From Bacteroidales bacterium (lineage in GTDB: Bacteria > Bacteroidota > Bacteroidia > Bacteroidales > UBA932), in the NCBI GenBank assembly GCA_017626355.1, contig JAGAIY010000019.1, forward strand, positions 1 through 64,000: a DNA stretch of 64,000 nt. Direction: 5' to 3'. The translations under genes were made by a program, and so were the position numbers. The notes below the pieces were generated by a model. It saw nothing but the letters and a program-made list of their open reading frames with translations. It was not told the origin of the DNA and did not search any database. Shown piece by piece: positions 34,762 to 44,278 of this stretch (positions within the stretch are counted from its first letter, which is position 1; each line of letters opens with the position of its first letter).

Positions 34762-37107
34762 ATGAGCATGAAGGAAGGACAGAATCTTGTTATTGTAGAG
34801 TCTCCTGGAAAGATCAAGAAGATCCAGTCAGCACTCGGAAGCGACTACACAGTAATGGCCAGCATCGGTCACATCCGTGACCTTCAGGACAACGGCCTCA
34901 GCATAGACATCGAAAACGGCTTTGCCCCACAGTACGTGATCCCTGCCGACAAGAAAAAGACTGTAAGCGAACTCAAGAAGGCAGCGAAAGGTGCAGAGAC
35001 AGTCTGGCTCGCATCCGATGCCGACCGCGAGGGAGAAGCTATCTCATGGCATCTGTACGAAACTCTCGGCCTCAAGAAGGAAAACACAAAACGCATTGTA
35101 TTCCAAGAGATTACAAAGCCAGCACTTCTAGAAGCAATCAAGAATCCAAGAGAGATAAACATGGATCTTGTCAATGCCCAGCAGGCAAGAAGGGTCCTTG
35201 ACAGACTCGTGGGTTTCGAACTGTCGCCTGTCCTCTGGAGAAAGATTCAGCCAAAGCTTTCAGCCGGCAGAGTCCAGTCCGTGGCGCTCAGACTCATAGT
35301 GGACCGCGAAAGGGAGATACTCGCGTTCAGGAAAGAAGCCTATTATAAGGTCGAGGCAATATTCCATCCTGAGGGAACACCTGAAAAGACACTCGTGAAA
35401 GCCGTCCTCGACAGACGTTTCCCAGATCTGGAATCAGCAAGGGAATTCCTTGAAAGATGCATAGGCGCGGAATTCAGGATCAGCGGCATGGAACAGAAGG
35501 AAGGCACCCGCTTCCCTGCAGCCCCTTTCACAACTTCCACACTCCAGCAGGAAGCTGCCAGAAAGCTCAGATTCTCTGTGAGCCAGACCATGAACATCGC
35601 TCAGAAGCTCTATGAGAACGGACTTATCACCTACATGCGTACCGACTCCACCAATCTCTCCGCCCTCGCCCTCGGAACTGCAAAGAAGTTCATCTGCGAG
35701 AACTTCGGTGAAGAGTATTCCAAGACCAGGAACAAATGGGGAAAGAGCAAGGGTGCACAGGAAGCTCATGAGGCCATCCGTCCCACCTACATAGAAAACA
35801 CTTCAATAGAAGGAACCGCTCAGGAGAAGAAGCTCTACGAGCTGATCTGGAAAAGGACCGTCGCATCGCAGATGGCTGACGCCAAGCTTCTGCGCACAGA
35901 CATCAAGGTGGCATCCGACAAGGGAGACGAGATATTCAACATACAGGCAAGCCAGGTCCTCTTCGACGGCTTCCTCAAGCTCTATATCGAGAGTACCGAC
36001 GACCCTCAGCAGGATGACGAGACAGTGATCCTTCCGGAGATGCACATCGGTGACCTGATGACTGAGAACGGAATAACTGCGGAGTGCAAGTTCACTTCCG
36101 CACCTTCGAGATACACGGACGCATCGCTCATCAAGAAGCTGGAAGAACTCGAGATCGGACGTCCTTCCACATATGCTCCGACAATCACAACCCTCACAAA
36201 AGCAAGGGGTTATGTTGTCAAAGGCGACAAACCTGGCGAGAAGCACGAGGTGACCAACCTTGCCCTGAAGAACGGAAAGATCAAGGCTTCGGCAAAGACA
36301 GAGACCACCGGAGCAGAAAAGAACCGCCTTCTTCCACAGGACATCGGAATGATTGTAACCGACTACCTTACAAGCAATTTCGAAAACATACTCAACTACA
36401 ACTTTACAGCTGACGTCGAAAAGGATTTCGACAAGATAGCCAAGGGAGAACTGCAGTGGAACAGCCTGATAGCTGATTTCTACGGCCCTTTCCATTCTAA
36501 GGTGGAAGAGACCCTCAGCAACAGGGAATACAGCCATGTAAGCCGCGAACTCGGCACCGACCCGAAGGACGGCCAGCCTCTGGTAGCCCGTTTCGGTCAA
36601 TACGGCCCTTATGTGCAGAAGGGCGAGGGAGAAAGCAAGCAGTATGCGAGCCTTGCCCCAGGCCAGCTGATAGAGAGCATCACCCTTGAAGAAGCCCTCA
36701 GACTTTTCGAACTTCCACGCAACGCAGGCCAGTATAACGGCATCGATATCATATGTACAAAAGGCCGTTTCGGCCCATATATCAAGTACGGAGATAAGAA
36801 TGTGTCACTTCCACGCGGCACAGACCCTCTGAAAGTCGACCTTGACACTTGCATCAGGCTCATCGAAGAAAGTCTCAACAAAAAGACAGGAGGCATCATC
36901 CATGAGTTCAAAGACAGTGACATTCAGGTAATTGACGGAGCATATGGCCCGTATATAAAGCATGCCGGAAGCAATTACAGAATCCCTAAGGGAACAGACG
37001 CCGACACACTTACAGAAGAGAAGTGCAAGGAGATCATAGAATCTTCCGAACCTACAGGTCGTAAAAAAGGAAGCGATAATCTTAAGAATCGTAATTTTTT
37101 CGTATGA
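34762..37107 (+). CDS. topA: DNA topoisomerase I
   Basis: Type IA enzyme relaxing negative supercoils. The N-terminal Toprim domain starts NLVIVESPGKIKKIQSALG, with IGHIRDL and the acidic DADREGEA triad. The active-site Tyr lies in NGLITYMRTDSTNLS near residue 295. The GRPSTYAPTI element is present. The C-terminus consists of three short repeats typical of Bacteroidota TopA (RFGQYGPYVQKG, RFGPYIKYGDKN, AYGPYIKHAGSN) and has no zinc fingers. 781 residues. The start ATG at 34762 may be replaced by the ATG at 34768. Confidence 0.97.
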   Translation: MSMKEGQNLVIVESPGKIKKIQSALGSDYTVMASIGHIRDLQDNGLSIDIENGFAPQYVIPADKKKTVSELKKAAKGAETVWLASDADREGEAISWHLYETLGLKKENTKRIVFQEITKPALLEAIKNPREINMDLVNAQQARRVLDRLVGFELSPVLWRKIQPKLSAGRVQSVALRLIVDREREILAFRKEAYYKVEAIFHPEGTPEKTLVKAVLDRRFPDLESAREFLERCIGAEFRISGMEQKEGTRFPAAPFTTSTLQQEAARKLRFSVSQTMNIAQKLYENGLITYMRTDSTNLSALALGTAKKFICENFGEEYSKTRNKWGKSKGAQEAHEAIRPTYIENTSIEGTAQEKKLYELIWKRTVASQMADAKLLRTDIKVASDKGDEIFNIQASQVLFDGFLKLYIESTDDPQQDDETVILPEMHIGDLMTENGITAECKFTSAPSRYTDASLIKKLEELEIGRPSTYAPTITTLTKARGYVVKGDKPGEKHEVTNLALKNGKIKASAKTETTGAEKNRLLPQDIGMIVTDYLTSNFENILNYNFTADVEKDFDKIAKGELQWNSLIADFYGPFHSKVEETLSNREYSHVSRELGTDPKDGQPLVARFGQYGPYVQKGEGESKQYASLAPGQLIESITLEEALRLFELPRNAGQYNGIDIICTKGRFGPYIKYGDKNVSLPRGTDPLKVDLDTCIRLIEESLNKKTGGIIHEFKDSDIQVIDGAYGPYIKHAGSNYRIPKGTDADTLTEEKCKEIIESSEPTGRKKGSDNLKNRNFFV

Positions 37108-37110
37108 AAT

Positions 37111-37141
37111 TTTGATAATTTCATTTTCTGTTATAAATTCG
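37111..37141 (+). promoter_or_regulatory. Candidate promoter of the Lrp-type regulator
   Basis: TTTG (37111-37114), 19-nt spacer, TAAATTCG (37134-37141), six of eight for the -7 box by a loose fit. About 30 nt before the start codon. Confidence 0.4.
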
Positions 37142-37171
37142 CAACAGGAAACGTTATAAATTACTATACAT

Positions 37172-37690
37172 ATGTCAAATTATCAGATTGACCACATTGA
37201 CCAGAAAATCCTTTCATTCCTGGTAAAGAATGCAAGGATGCCGTTTCTGGAGATCGCACGAGAGTGCAATGTATCCGGTGCGGCCATTCATCAGAGAGTA
37301 AAGAGACTTGAGGCAAACGGTGTGATTACCGGTTCCCGTCTCCTCGTCAAGCCGCAGGCTCTCGGCCTGAACGTCTGCGCATTCGTGAGTGTATCCCTCT
37401 CGGAGGCGAACAAGTATCCCGAAGTGATCGAATCATTCAGGATGATTTCCGAAATCGTCGAGTGTCACTTCGTCACAGGAAAGCACACACTGCTGATCAA
37501 GCTTTACTGCTTCAACCACGATCATTTGATGGAAATCCTTCTCAACACCATCCAGAAGATTCCTTACATCCAGCAGACAGAGACCCAGATCTCCCTTGAT
37601 CAGGCGATCGAACGACAGGTATGGGTAAAGGAATACCAGAACACCAGCTTCTTTGCCGGAGTCAGGAACAAGAAGGAAGACAACGACTAA
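37172..37690 (+). CDS. Lrp/AsnC family transcriptional regulator
   Basis: DNA-binding feast/famine regulator of 172 residues. The N-terminal winged helix-turn-helix starts IDHIDQKILSFLVKNARMPF and continues with EIARECNVSGAAIHQRVKRLE. The C-terminal ligand-binding alpha/beta (RAM) domain contains CAFVSVSLSEANKYPEVIES and VTGKHTLLIKLYC. The ligand is unknown but is usually an amino acid. The gene follows topA by 64 nt and overlaps the convergent ispD by 4 nt at their stop codons. Confidence 0.92.
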   Translation: MSNYQIDHIDQKILSFLVKNARMPFLEIARECNVSGAAIHQRVKRLEANGVITGSRLLVKPQALGLNVCAFVSVSLSEANKYPEVIESFRMISEIVECHFVTGKHTLLIKLYCFNHDHLMEILLNTIQKIPYIQQTETQISLDQAIERQVWVKEYQNTSFFAGVRNKKEDND

Positions 37691-38403
37691 GCTTCACGTA
37701 TCTTCATGACGGCTTCGGCAAGAGTCAGGTCGTCAAGAGTCGTGATCTTGATATTAAGCCTCTCCCCCATCGTGTAGGAGAGGCTTTTTCCATATTTCTC
37801 CACCACCGAAGCGTCATCAGTGAAAGCCGTGTCATAAGCAAGTGAATATGCCTCCTTAAGGACTTCGCTATGGAAGATCTGAGGAGTCTGCGCCCCATAG
37901 AGCATGGAACGGTCGACTGATGCCCCAGGAACCGCTTTGAGCACATCTTCACCCGTAGCGGCCTTACACTTTGAAAGCACCTTCATCGTATCTACACAAG
38001 GCACCACAGGAATGAGGGCAGGAACACGCTCCGCCTTCGCAAACATCTCTGCCACAAGCTTTTCCGTCACCAACGGACGCACCCCGTCATGAACAGCGAC
38101 CACCGCCCCTTCAGGTATTCTCTCCAGGGCGTTCCTTACAGAATGAAAGCGCGTTATACCTCCTTTGACAAGAATCTGAGGGCAAGTGAAGTTGCGCTTG
38201 TAACAGTAATCCCTCCAATAGCCGATGAAAGCTTCCGGCAGGACCGTCACCACAGATATCCCAGGGCAGGCCGCAAGGAAGACTTCGATGGTCTTCTGGA
38301 GAATGGCTTTTCCTCCGAGTTCAAGAAACTGCTTGGGCCTGTCGGCTCCCATCCTGGTTCCGCTGCCCGCCGCCATAATGATCACAAAGCGCTTTCTGTT
38401 CAT
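37687..38403 (-). CDS. ispD: 2-C-methyl-D-erythritol 4-phosphate cytidylyltransferase
   Basis: Third step of the MEP isoprenoid pathway: CTP plus MEP to CDP-ME. The 238 residues start MNRKRFVIIMAAGSGTRMGAD, the nucleotide-binding glycine-rich loop with the conserved AAGxGxRM. VHDGVRPLVT, AVPCVDTMK and the GAQTPQIF motif follow, and TDDASVVEKYG. The ATG at 38403 is preferred to 38433, which lies within the likely -7 box. It is divergent from mreB. Confidence 0.95.
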   Translation of the reverse strand: MNRKRFVIIMAAGSGTRMGADRPKQFLELGGKAILQKTIEVFLAACPGISVVTVLPEAFIGYWRDYCYKRNFTCPQILVKGGITRFHSVRNALERIPEGAVVAVHDGVRPLVTEKLVAEMFAKAERVPALIPVVPCVDTMKVLSKCKAATGEDVLKAVPGASVDRSMLYGAQTPQIFHSEVLKEAYSLAYDTAFTDDASVVEKYGKSLSYTMGERLNIKITTLDDLTLAEAVMKIREA

Positions 38404-38432
38404 AATTCTGTCGAATATTTTCAATCGAAGCA

Positions 38433-38440
38433 CAAAAATA
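38433..38440 (-). promoter_or_regulatory. Candidate -7 box for ispD
   Basis: Minus strand TATTTTTG, 30 nt upstream of the ispD start; fits TAnnTTTG. No clear -33 box. Confidence 0.4.
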
Positions 38441-38507
38441 ACAATTATTTGACAGATTTTTCGTAATTTTACCGCTTCAATCGATTAACAAGAAAAAAGA
38501 TATAGAA

Positions 38508-39524
38508 ATGGCATTTTTGACACAGGAAATTGCTATGGACCTCGGAACGGCCAACACCGTCATTTTCCAGAATGACCAGATTGTTCTGGACGAACCGAGC
38601 ATCGTGGCAATCGACAACAACACGGGTAAGGCCATCGCCCTCGGACAGAAGGCGAAGCTGATGCAGGAGAGAGAGAACCCCGGCATCAAGACGGTACGCC
38701 CGATGAAGGACGGAGTCATTGCAGACTTCAACGCTGCGGAAATGATGATCCGCGGATTCATCAAGCAGGTGAACAGCAAGAGAAGGTCTCTCTTCACACC
38801 GAACATCAAGATGGTAGTAGGTATCCCTTCAGGTTCTACTGAGGTGGAAATCAGAGCGGTACGCGACTCATCGGAGCATGCCGGAGGACGCGAAGTATAT
38901 CTCATCTACGAACCTATGGCATCAGCTCTCGGTATCGGACTCGACGTCGAGGCGCCTAAGGGAAACATGGTGGTGGACATAGGAGGCGGTACTACTGAGA
39001 TCGCAGTGATCTCTCTCGGAGGTATCGTGTGTCAGGACTCCATCAAGGTAGCCGGAGACGTATTCACCAACGACATCCAGATGTACCTCAGGCAGCAGCA
39101 CAACATCAAGGTGGGAGCCATAACCGCCGAAAGGATCAAGATAGCCATCGGAGCCGTGATTCCGGATCTCGATGAAGAACCGGATCCATATCAGGTTACA
39201 GGTCCGAACCTCATGACAGCTCATCCGGTGCACGCAAGCATCAGCTATCAGGAGATCGCCCACTGCCTTGACAAGTCTGTAGGAAGAATCGAGACAGGAA
39301 TCCTTCATGTACTCGAGCAGACTCCTCCGGAACTTTATTCGGACATCGTGGAGAACGGTATCTTCCTCGCAGGTGGAGGATCGCTTCTCAGAGGTCTCGC
39401 AAAGCGTCTCACAGAGAAGGTAAGCATTCCGTTCCATGTAGCTGAAGACCCGCTCAGGGCCGTAGCACGCGGAACCTGCCTTGCTCTCAAGAATACAGAG
39501 AACTACACATTCCTCATGAGGTAG
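38508..39524 (+). CDS. mreB: Rod shape-determining protein MreB
   Basis: Actin-like filament protein that guides the lateral wall elongation machinery. The 338 residues show the phosphate-1 loop AMDLGTANTVIF, phosphate-2 VVDIGGGTTEIAVISLGG and the adenosine motif LAGGGSLLRGLAKRL. It is the first gene of the elongasome operon mreB-mreC-mreD-mrdA-rodA. Confidence 0.98.
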   Translation: MAFLTQEIAMDLGTANTVIFQNDQIVLDEPSIVAIDNNTGKAIALGQKAKLMQERENPGIKTVRPMKDGVIADFNAAEMMIRGFIKQVNSKRRSLFTPNIKMVVGIPSGSTEVEIRAVRDSSEHAGGREVYLIYEPMASALGIGLDVEAPKGNMVVDIGGGTTEIAVISLGGIVCQDSIKVAGDVFTNDIQMYLRQQHNIKVGAITAERIKIAIGAVIPDLDEEPDPYQVTGPNLMTAHPVHASISYQEIAHCLDKSVGRIETGILHVLEQTPPELYSDIVENGIFLAGGGSLLRGLAKRLTEKVSIPFHVAEDPLRAVARGTCLALKNTENYTFLMR

Positions 39525-39527
39525 ACT

Positions 39528-40343
39528 TTGCGACGCAACAGTATCATAACCCACATTCTCAATGCAGCTATCTTCATCATTCTGGAGATAGCTGCATTGA
39601 ATATGCTCAGTCACAACGGAGCGATGCAGAACATATGGTTCTCCAAAGGAATGCATGCCATCATGGGAACCCTCTGGGGAGGTACGGAGCAGATAAAGGA
39701 CTATTTCTCATTGAGAAAGGTCAATGACGCCCTTGCCATCGAGAACCATAATCTCAGGACCAGGCTTGCAAGATACGTAGCGGAGAAGGAAGACAGCCTT
39801 ATGGAAGCCGGCTTCGAAGAAATCGCCGGAAACTACAGGTACACTCCGGCCACGATCATGAAGATCAGCCGCAACACCCAGCACAACTACATGATCATCG
39901 ACAAGGGATCTGCAGACGGTGTCGTCACGGGATCGGGAGTGATAACCGGAAAGGGCGCCATCGGTGTGATCGATGCGGTAAGCAGCAACTTCTCATACGC
40001 CATATCTTTCAGGAACCATGAAATGAACATAAGCGCAAGACTCGGCAAGGAAGGAGCTGTCGGCCCTCTGAGCTGGGATGGGCACAGCAGTTCAGGAGCC
40101 ATTCTGAAGGAGATACCGCATCATGTGGAGTTCGAGCCAGGAGACACCGTGTTCACAAGCGGTTTCTCTTCAATCTTCCCGCCTGACATTCCGCTCGGCA
40201 CCACAGGAGAATCGAAGATTGTGAACGGAGCGACATACGAGATACAGATCGAGCTTCTCGAAGATTTCGGTGCATTGCGATATGTCACCATAGTCGAGAA
40301 CCTCGGTAAAGGTGAAATGCAGCAACTGGAGGACAAACGATGA
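39528..40343 (+). CDS. mreC: Rod shape-determining protein MreC
   Basis: Bitopic inner-membrane scaffold of the elongasome. N-terminal membrane helix (HILNAAIFIILEIAALNMLS), then a coiled coil (about 60-95) and the beta-barrel MreC core with MIIDKGSADGVVTGSGVITGKG and DTVFTSGFSSIFPPDIPLGT. The only start near the expected place is a TTG at 39528, 3 nt after the mreB stop; no in-frame ATG exists before the membrane helix. It overlaps mreD by 4 nt. Confidence 0.94.
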   Translation: MRRNSIITHILNAAIFIILEIAALNMLSHNGAMQNIWFSKGMHAIMGTLWGGTEQIKDYFSLRKVNDALAIENHNLRTRLARYVAEKEDSLMEAGFEEIAGNYRYTPATIMKISRNTQHNYMIIDKGSADGVVTGSGVITGKGAIGVIDAVSSNFSYAISFRNHEMNISARLGKEGAVGPLSWDGHSSSGAILKEIPHHVEFEPGDTVFTSGFSSIFPPDIPLGTTGESKIVNGATYEIQIELLEDFGALRYVTIVENLGKGEMQQLEDKR

Positions 40344-40855
40344 GGACAGGACAGAATTTCGGCTTGCTTTACTGCCTGCTGCTTATATGCCAGGTACTTT
40401 TGTGCAACTATTTCCAGTTCACTCCATATGCCATGCTGACACTTCTTCCGGCCATGATCCTGTGTGTGCCGCTCACTGTCAGCACTTTAGGATGCATGTT
40501 CCTGGCCTTCGCCAGCGGCCTTGCCGTAGACTGGCTCGCGGAAGGCATAATCGGACTGAATGCTTCGGCACTCGTTCCGGTTGCTGTTCTGCGCAAGCCC
40601 GTCATACGCATATTCTTCGGAGAAGACCTGATCACAAGAAAGGACAGTTTCTCGCTCAGAAAGTACGGAATGGCCAAAGTAAGTGCAGCCGTACTCACCT
40701 GTCTGCTGGTCTTCCTTACCATCTACATCTTCCTTGACGGAGCAGGCACAAGATCCCTATGGTTCAATCTCATCAGAGGAGGCGTGACTCTCCTTTGCAG
40801 CTACCTGATGTCGATGATTGTCGTGAACACCCTCACACCTGACGACAGAAAATAG
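40340..40855 (+). CDS. mreD: Rod shape-determining protein MreD
   Basis: Small polytopic inner-membrane protein of the elongasome, 171 residues with four to five hydrophobic segments (GLLYCLLLICQVLLCNYFQF, LLPAMILCVPLTVSTLGC, AVLTCLLVFLTIYIFL and others). Little sequence signature exists for the family; the assignment rests on position between mreC (ATGA overlap) and mrdA. Confidence 0.9.
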   Translation: MRTGQNFGLLYCLLLICQVLLCNYFQFTPYAMLTLLPAMILCVPLTVSTLGCMFLAFASGLAVDWLAEGIIGLNASALVPVAVLRKPVIRIFFGEDLITRKDSFSLRKYGMAKVSAAVLTCLLVFLTIYIFLDGAGTRSLWFNLIRGGVTLLCSYLMSMIVVNTLTPDDRK

Positions 40856-40864
40856 GAGGCAGGC

Positions 40865-42709
40865 ATGAAACTCAACAGGAAGAACAAGCTTCTCATAGGA
40901 CTTTGCATTGTTGCTGTCATATTGATAATCAGGCTTTTCAGTATCCAGATAATCGATGACAGGTACAAGATGGATGCAGAGAACAACTCTATGGTCTACT
41001 CGACCATCTACCCCACAAGAGGTATCATCAACGACCGCTACGGAAACATTCTCGTAGGAAACAAGGTCGCATATGACCTTCTCGTGACCCCACGCGAAGT
41101 GGAGGCATTCGACACGGCGACCTTCTGCAATGTCCTCGACGTCACCCCTGAATTCGTCAGGGAAAAGATGCAGGAATACAAGAAGAACAGAAGGAGGATC
41201 GGATATCAGTCTGTCGTCATGATAAAGCAGATCCCACCTGAAACCTACATGCGCTTTGCGGAGGTGGCCTACAAGTTTCCCGGCTTCAGAGGCCAGGCCA
41301 GAAGCATCCGCGACTATCCGTTCAATGCCGGAGGAAACCTTCTTGGATATGTGTCCGAGGTTAATGCCAGATACATCGAACAGCATCCGGGCGAATACCG
41401 CTCGGGCGACTATGCCGGACAGACCGGTATAGAAGCGGCACGCGAGAAGGAACTCAGAGGAGTAAAGGGCTACAACATCTATCTGAGAAACTCCAAGAAC
41501 AAGATAGAATCCAGATACAGGGACGGCGAATTCGACAAGGAGGCCATCCCGGGCAACCATGTGACAACCACCATCGATGCCGAGCTCCAGCACTACGGCC
41601 AGATGCTGATGGCAAACAAGGTGGGCAGTCTCGTCGCCATAGAACCCTCTACAGGTGAGATTCTTACAATGGTTTCAAGCCCGGGTATAGACGTGGACCA
41701 GCTCGCAAACATAGGCCAGCATTACAAGGAAATATCTTCGGATCCGTACAAGCCTATGTTCAACCGCGCCGTACAGGCTCCGTACCCTCCGGGCTCGGTC
41801 TTCAAACTCGTCAACGGCCTGATCGGACTTCAGGAAGGAGTGCTTACACCGGAAACCATGTATCCGTGCAGCATGGGTTATCATTTCGGACGCAACAAGC
41901 TGGGCTGCCACGCCCACAGATCCCCTATCAACCTTGAGGAGTCCATCATGATGTCATGCAACGCATATTACTGCTATGTTCTGCGTAATCTGCTGGAAAA
42001 CAAGAAGTATGATTCCATCGACGAGGCAATGGACAAGTGGAACCAGTATGTCAGAAGCTTCGGATTCGGCCAGAAGCTCGGCAGCGACTTCCCGTCAGAA
42101 CTCGGAGGCTTCATACCAGACTCGAAGTACTACAACAAGGTATACCGCAAGGGCGGCTGGAAGGCCACCACTGTCATATCGCTGTCGATCGGACAGGGAG
42201 AGATCGGCTGTACTCCTCTTCACCTTGCAAACCTTTGCGCGACTGTGGCGAACAGAGGTTTCTATTACATTCCGCACATCATAAAGGATTCTGAAAACAT
42301 CAGGATCGATGAGAAATACAAGGAAAGACAGTACACGATGGTGGACACCACCCATTTCACAAAGGTAGTCGGAGGTATGTACAGAGCAGTGAACAGCGGC
42401 TACGGATCGGGAGGTACAGCCAGCGTCGCTGCCGTCAAGGGGCTTGACATATGCGGAAAGACAGGTACGGCGCAGAACCCTCACGGACACGACCACTCGG
42501 TCTTCATCTGCTTCGCTCCGAAGGATGATCCGAAGATTGCAGTGGCGGCATATGTCGAGAACGGCGGATTCGGAGCCACATGGGCGGCTCCTATCGCATC
42601 CCTTCTGACAGAGATGTATCTGACCAGAGAGATCAGCCCGGAAAGGAAGCCTCTGGAAGACAGGATTTTGAACGGTAACCTGATGGACAGGGTAAAGGTA
42701 AGGAAATAA
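40865..42709 (+). CDS. mrdA: Penicillin-binding protein 2
   Basis: Class B transpeptidase of the elongasome. An N-terminal membrane helix (KLLIGLCIVAVILIIRLFSI) precedes the pedestal domain starting with YPTRGIINDRYGNILV. The transpeptidase domain carries SxxK in PPGSVFKLVNGLIG, SxN in MMSCNAYYCYV and KTG in DICGKTGTAQNPHGHDHSV. 614 residues. It starts 9 nt after mreD and is followed by rodA after 3 nt. Confidence 0.97.
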   Translation: MKLNRKNKLLIGLCIVAVILIIRLFSIQIIDDRYKMDAENNSMVYSTIYPTRGIINDRYGNILVGNKVAYDLLVTPREVEAFDTATFCNVLDVTPEFVREKMQEYKKNRRRIGYQSVVMIKQIPPETYMRFAEVAYKFPGFRGQARSIRDYPFNAGGNLLGYVSEVNARYIEQHPGEYRSGDYAGQTGIEAAREKELRGVKGYNIYLRNSKNKIESRYRDGEFDKEAIPGNHVTTTIDAELQHYGQMLMANKVGSLVAIEPSTGEILTMVSSPGIDVDQLANIGQHYKEISSDPYKPMFNRAVQAPYPPGSVFKLVNGLIGLQEGVLTPETMYPCSMGYHFGRNKLGCHAHRSPINLEESIMMSCNAYYCYVLRNLLENKKYDSIDEAMDKWNQYVRSFGFGQKLGSDFPSELGGFIPDSKYYNKVYRKGGWKATTVISLSIGQGEIGCTPLHLANLCATVANRGFYYIPHIIKDSENIRIDEKYKERQYTMVDTTHFTKVVGGMYRAVNSGYGSGGTASVAAVKGLDICGKTGTAQNPHGHDHSVFICFAPKDDPKIAVAAYVENGGFGATWAAPIASLLTEMYLTREISPERKPLEDRILNGNLMDRVKVRK

Positions 42710-42712
42710 GAA

Positions 42713-44278
42713 ATGATAGACGCAGGAGGACATAGGGAAAGAGGACTGAAGCAGAGCATAGACTGGAAACTTGTCGTATGCTATCTGATTCTGGTGTTTA
42801 TCGGATGGTTCAACATATATGCATCCGTACATTCATCGGAACCGGCTTCAATGTTCGACTTCGCGAGCCGAAGCGGAAAGCAGTTCATGTGGATAATGAC
42901 GTCCCTGGGAATCGCCGCCTTCATTCTCTTCGTCCTGAGCCCAAGGGTATATGAAGGACTTTCCGTCCCGATATATCTGGGAACCCTCGCGTTGCTTGTC
43001 GCCGTGATCTTTCTGGGAATCGAGGTGAAAGGATCCCGGTCCTGGTTCGAATTCGGCCCTATCAGGTTCCAGCCTGCCGAAATATCCAAGATATCCACGT
43101 CGCTGATGCTTGCCACATACATGAGCCAGCTGGGCTATAAGATAGGCAGGATCAAGGACTTCCTCATCACAGCCGTCATCATTCTGGTTCCGATGCTCAT
43201 AATAGTGCTCCAGAGTGAGACAGGTTCGGCCCTGGTTTATGTGGGATTCATCTTCATGCTCTACAGGGAGGGGCTGTCCGGCTGGCTGATATTCATGCTC
43301 GGAATGGCCATACTCCTGTTCATCCTCACCCTGACGGCGTCTCCGTTTGTGGCCATACTCGTACTCGCTTCCGTCGTGTCCCTATGCATATGCCTGTACA
43401 CGGGACAGGGCAGGATGTGGCTCATGGTGGGAGTACCTCTTATAGTCCTTACGGCCTTCATACCTATGACAATAGACAGCATATATGAAGGTCAGGCTGC
43501 CGGAGAGCAAAGCGCCATGATCATAAACAATGTCCTTTCAGCCAACGGGGTCGACATTCCGGCAACGGAGGTTACTTCTCCGGAAACCGCTCAAGTCCCT
43601 GACGGCAATGAAGGTAAGTCCCTTCCGCTGTACATTATCCTCGGAATGGTAGCCGTTTCGCTGCCTCTGATGATGTACTCCGCCTACAGGAACAGAAGCC
43701 GCTTCGCCTTTCTCGCCATCATATCACAGATTGCAGGAATCGCCTTGATATTCTCCGCTGATTTTCTTTTCAACGAGGTGCTCCAGGACCATCAGAGAAA
43801 GAGGATCGAGGTGCTGTTAGGAATGAAGGAAGATCCGTCGGGAGTAGGATATAACGTGAACCAGTCCATGATCGCCATCGGCTCAGGCGGGCTTTTCGGC
43901 AAGGGTTATCTGAACGGAACCCAGACTACCTTCGGCTTCGTTCCGGAGCAGAGCACCGACTTCATATTCTGCACCATCGGCGAGGAATGGGGCTTCATCG
44001 GCTCTTCCCTTGTCATCCTCCTGTATGTCTTCCTCATATGGAGGATAATATATAATGCCGAACGAAGCAGAGAGGCTTTCACGCGAATATACGGATACTG
44101 CGTCGCCTGCTGCATCTTCATGCACCTTTTCATAAACATAGGCATGACAATAGGCCTGATGCCTGTCATCGGCATCCCGCTGCCGCTTATAAGTTATGGC
44201 GGCTCATCCCTTTGGGGATTCACCGCCATGATCTTCATCTTCATTGCCTTGTACCGCAACGAAAAGAAATATTTCTAA
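42713..44278 (+). CDS. rodA: Peptidoglycan glycosyltransferase RodA
   Basis: SEDS-family polymerase that works with PBP2. It has about ten membrane segments, the core motif VKGSRSWFEFGPIRFQPAE, the C-terminal GFVPEQSTDFIFCTIGEEWG and LPLISYGGSSLWG. 521 residues is longer than many RodA proteins. The extra length is an acidic loop around residues 255-305, followed by a hydrophobic segment LPLYIILGMVAVSLPLMMYS. The stop codon is immediately followed by the convergent ahcY stop, with no spacer. Confidence 0.96.
   Translation: MIDAGGHRERGLKQSIDWKLVVCYLILVFIGWFNIYASVHSSEPASMFDFASRSGKQFMWIMTSLGIAAFILFVLSPRVYEGLSVPIYLGTLALLVAVIFLGIEVKGSRSWFEFGPIRFQPAEISKISTSLMLATYMSQLGYKIGRIKDFLITAVIILVPMLIIVLQSETGSALVYVGFIFMLYREGLSGWLIFMLGMAILLFILTLTASPFVAILVLASVVSLCICLYTGQGRMWLMVGVPLIVLTAFIPMTIDSIYEGQAAGEQSAMIINNVLSANGVDIPATEVTSPETAQVPDGNEGKSLPLYIILGMVAVSLPLMMYSAYRNRSRFAFLAIISQIAGIALIFSADFLFNEVLQDHQRKRIEVLLGMKEDPSGVGYNVNQSMIAIGSGGLFGKGYLNGTQTTFGFVPEQSTDFIFCTIGEEWGFIGSSLVILLYVFLIWRIIYNAERSREAFTRIYGYCVACCIFMHLFINIGMTIGLMPVIGIPLPLISYGGSSLWGFTAMIFIFIALYRNEKKYF

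Noticed and set aside
35803-36600. 265-residue ORF antisense to topA
   Set aside because: Within conserved topA; no promoter or domain.
40757-41593. 278-residue ORF antisense to mreD/mrdA
   Set aside because: Spans the junction of two established genes on the other strand; no protein features.
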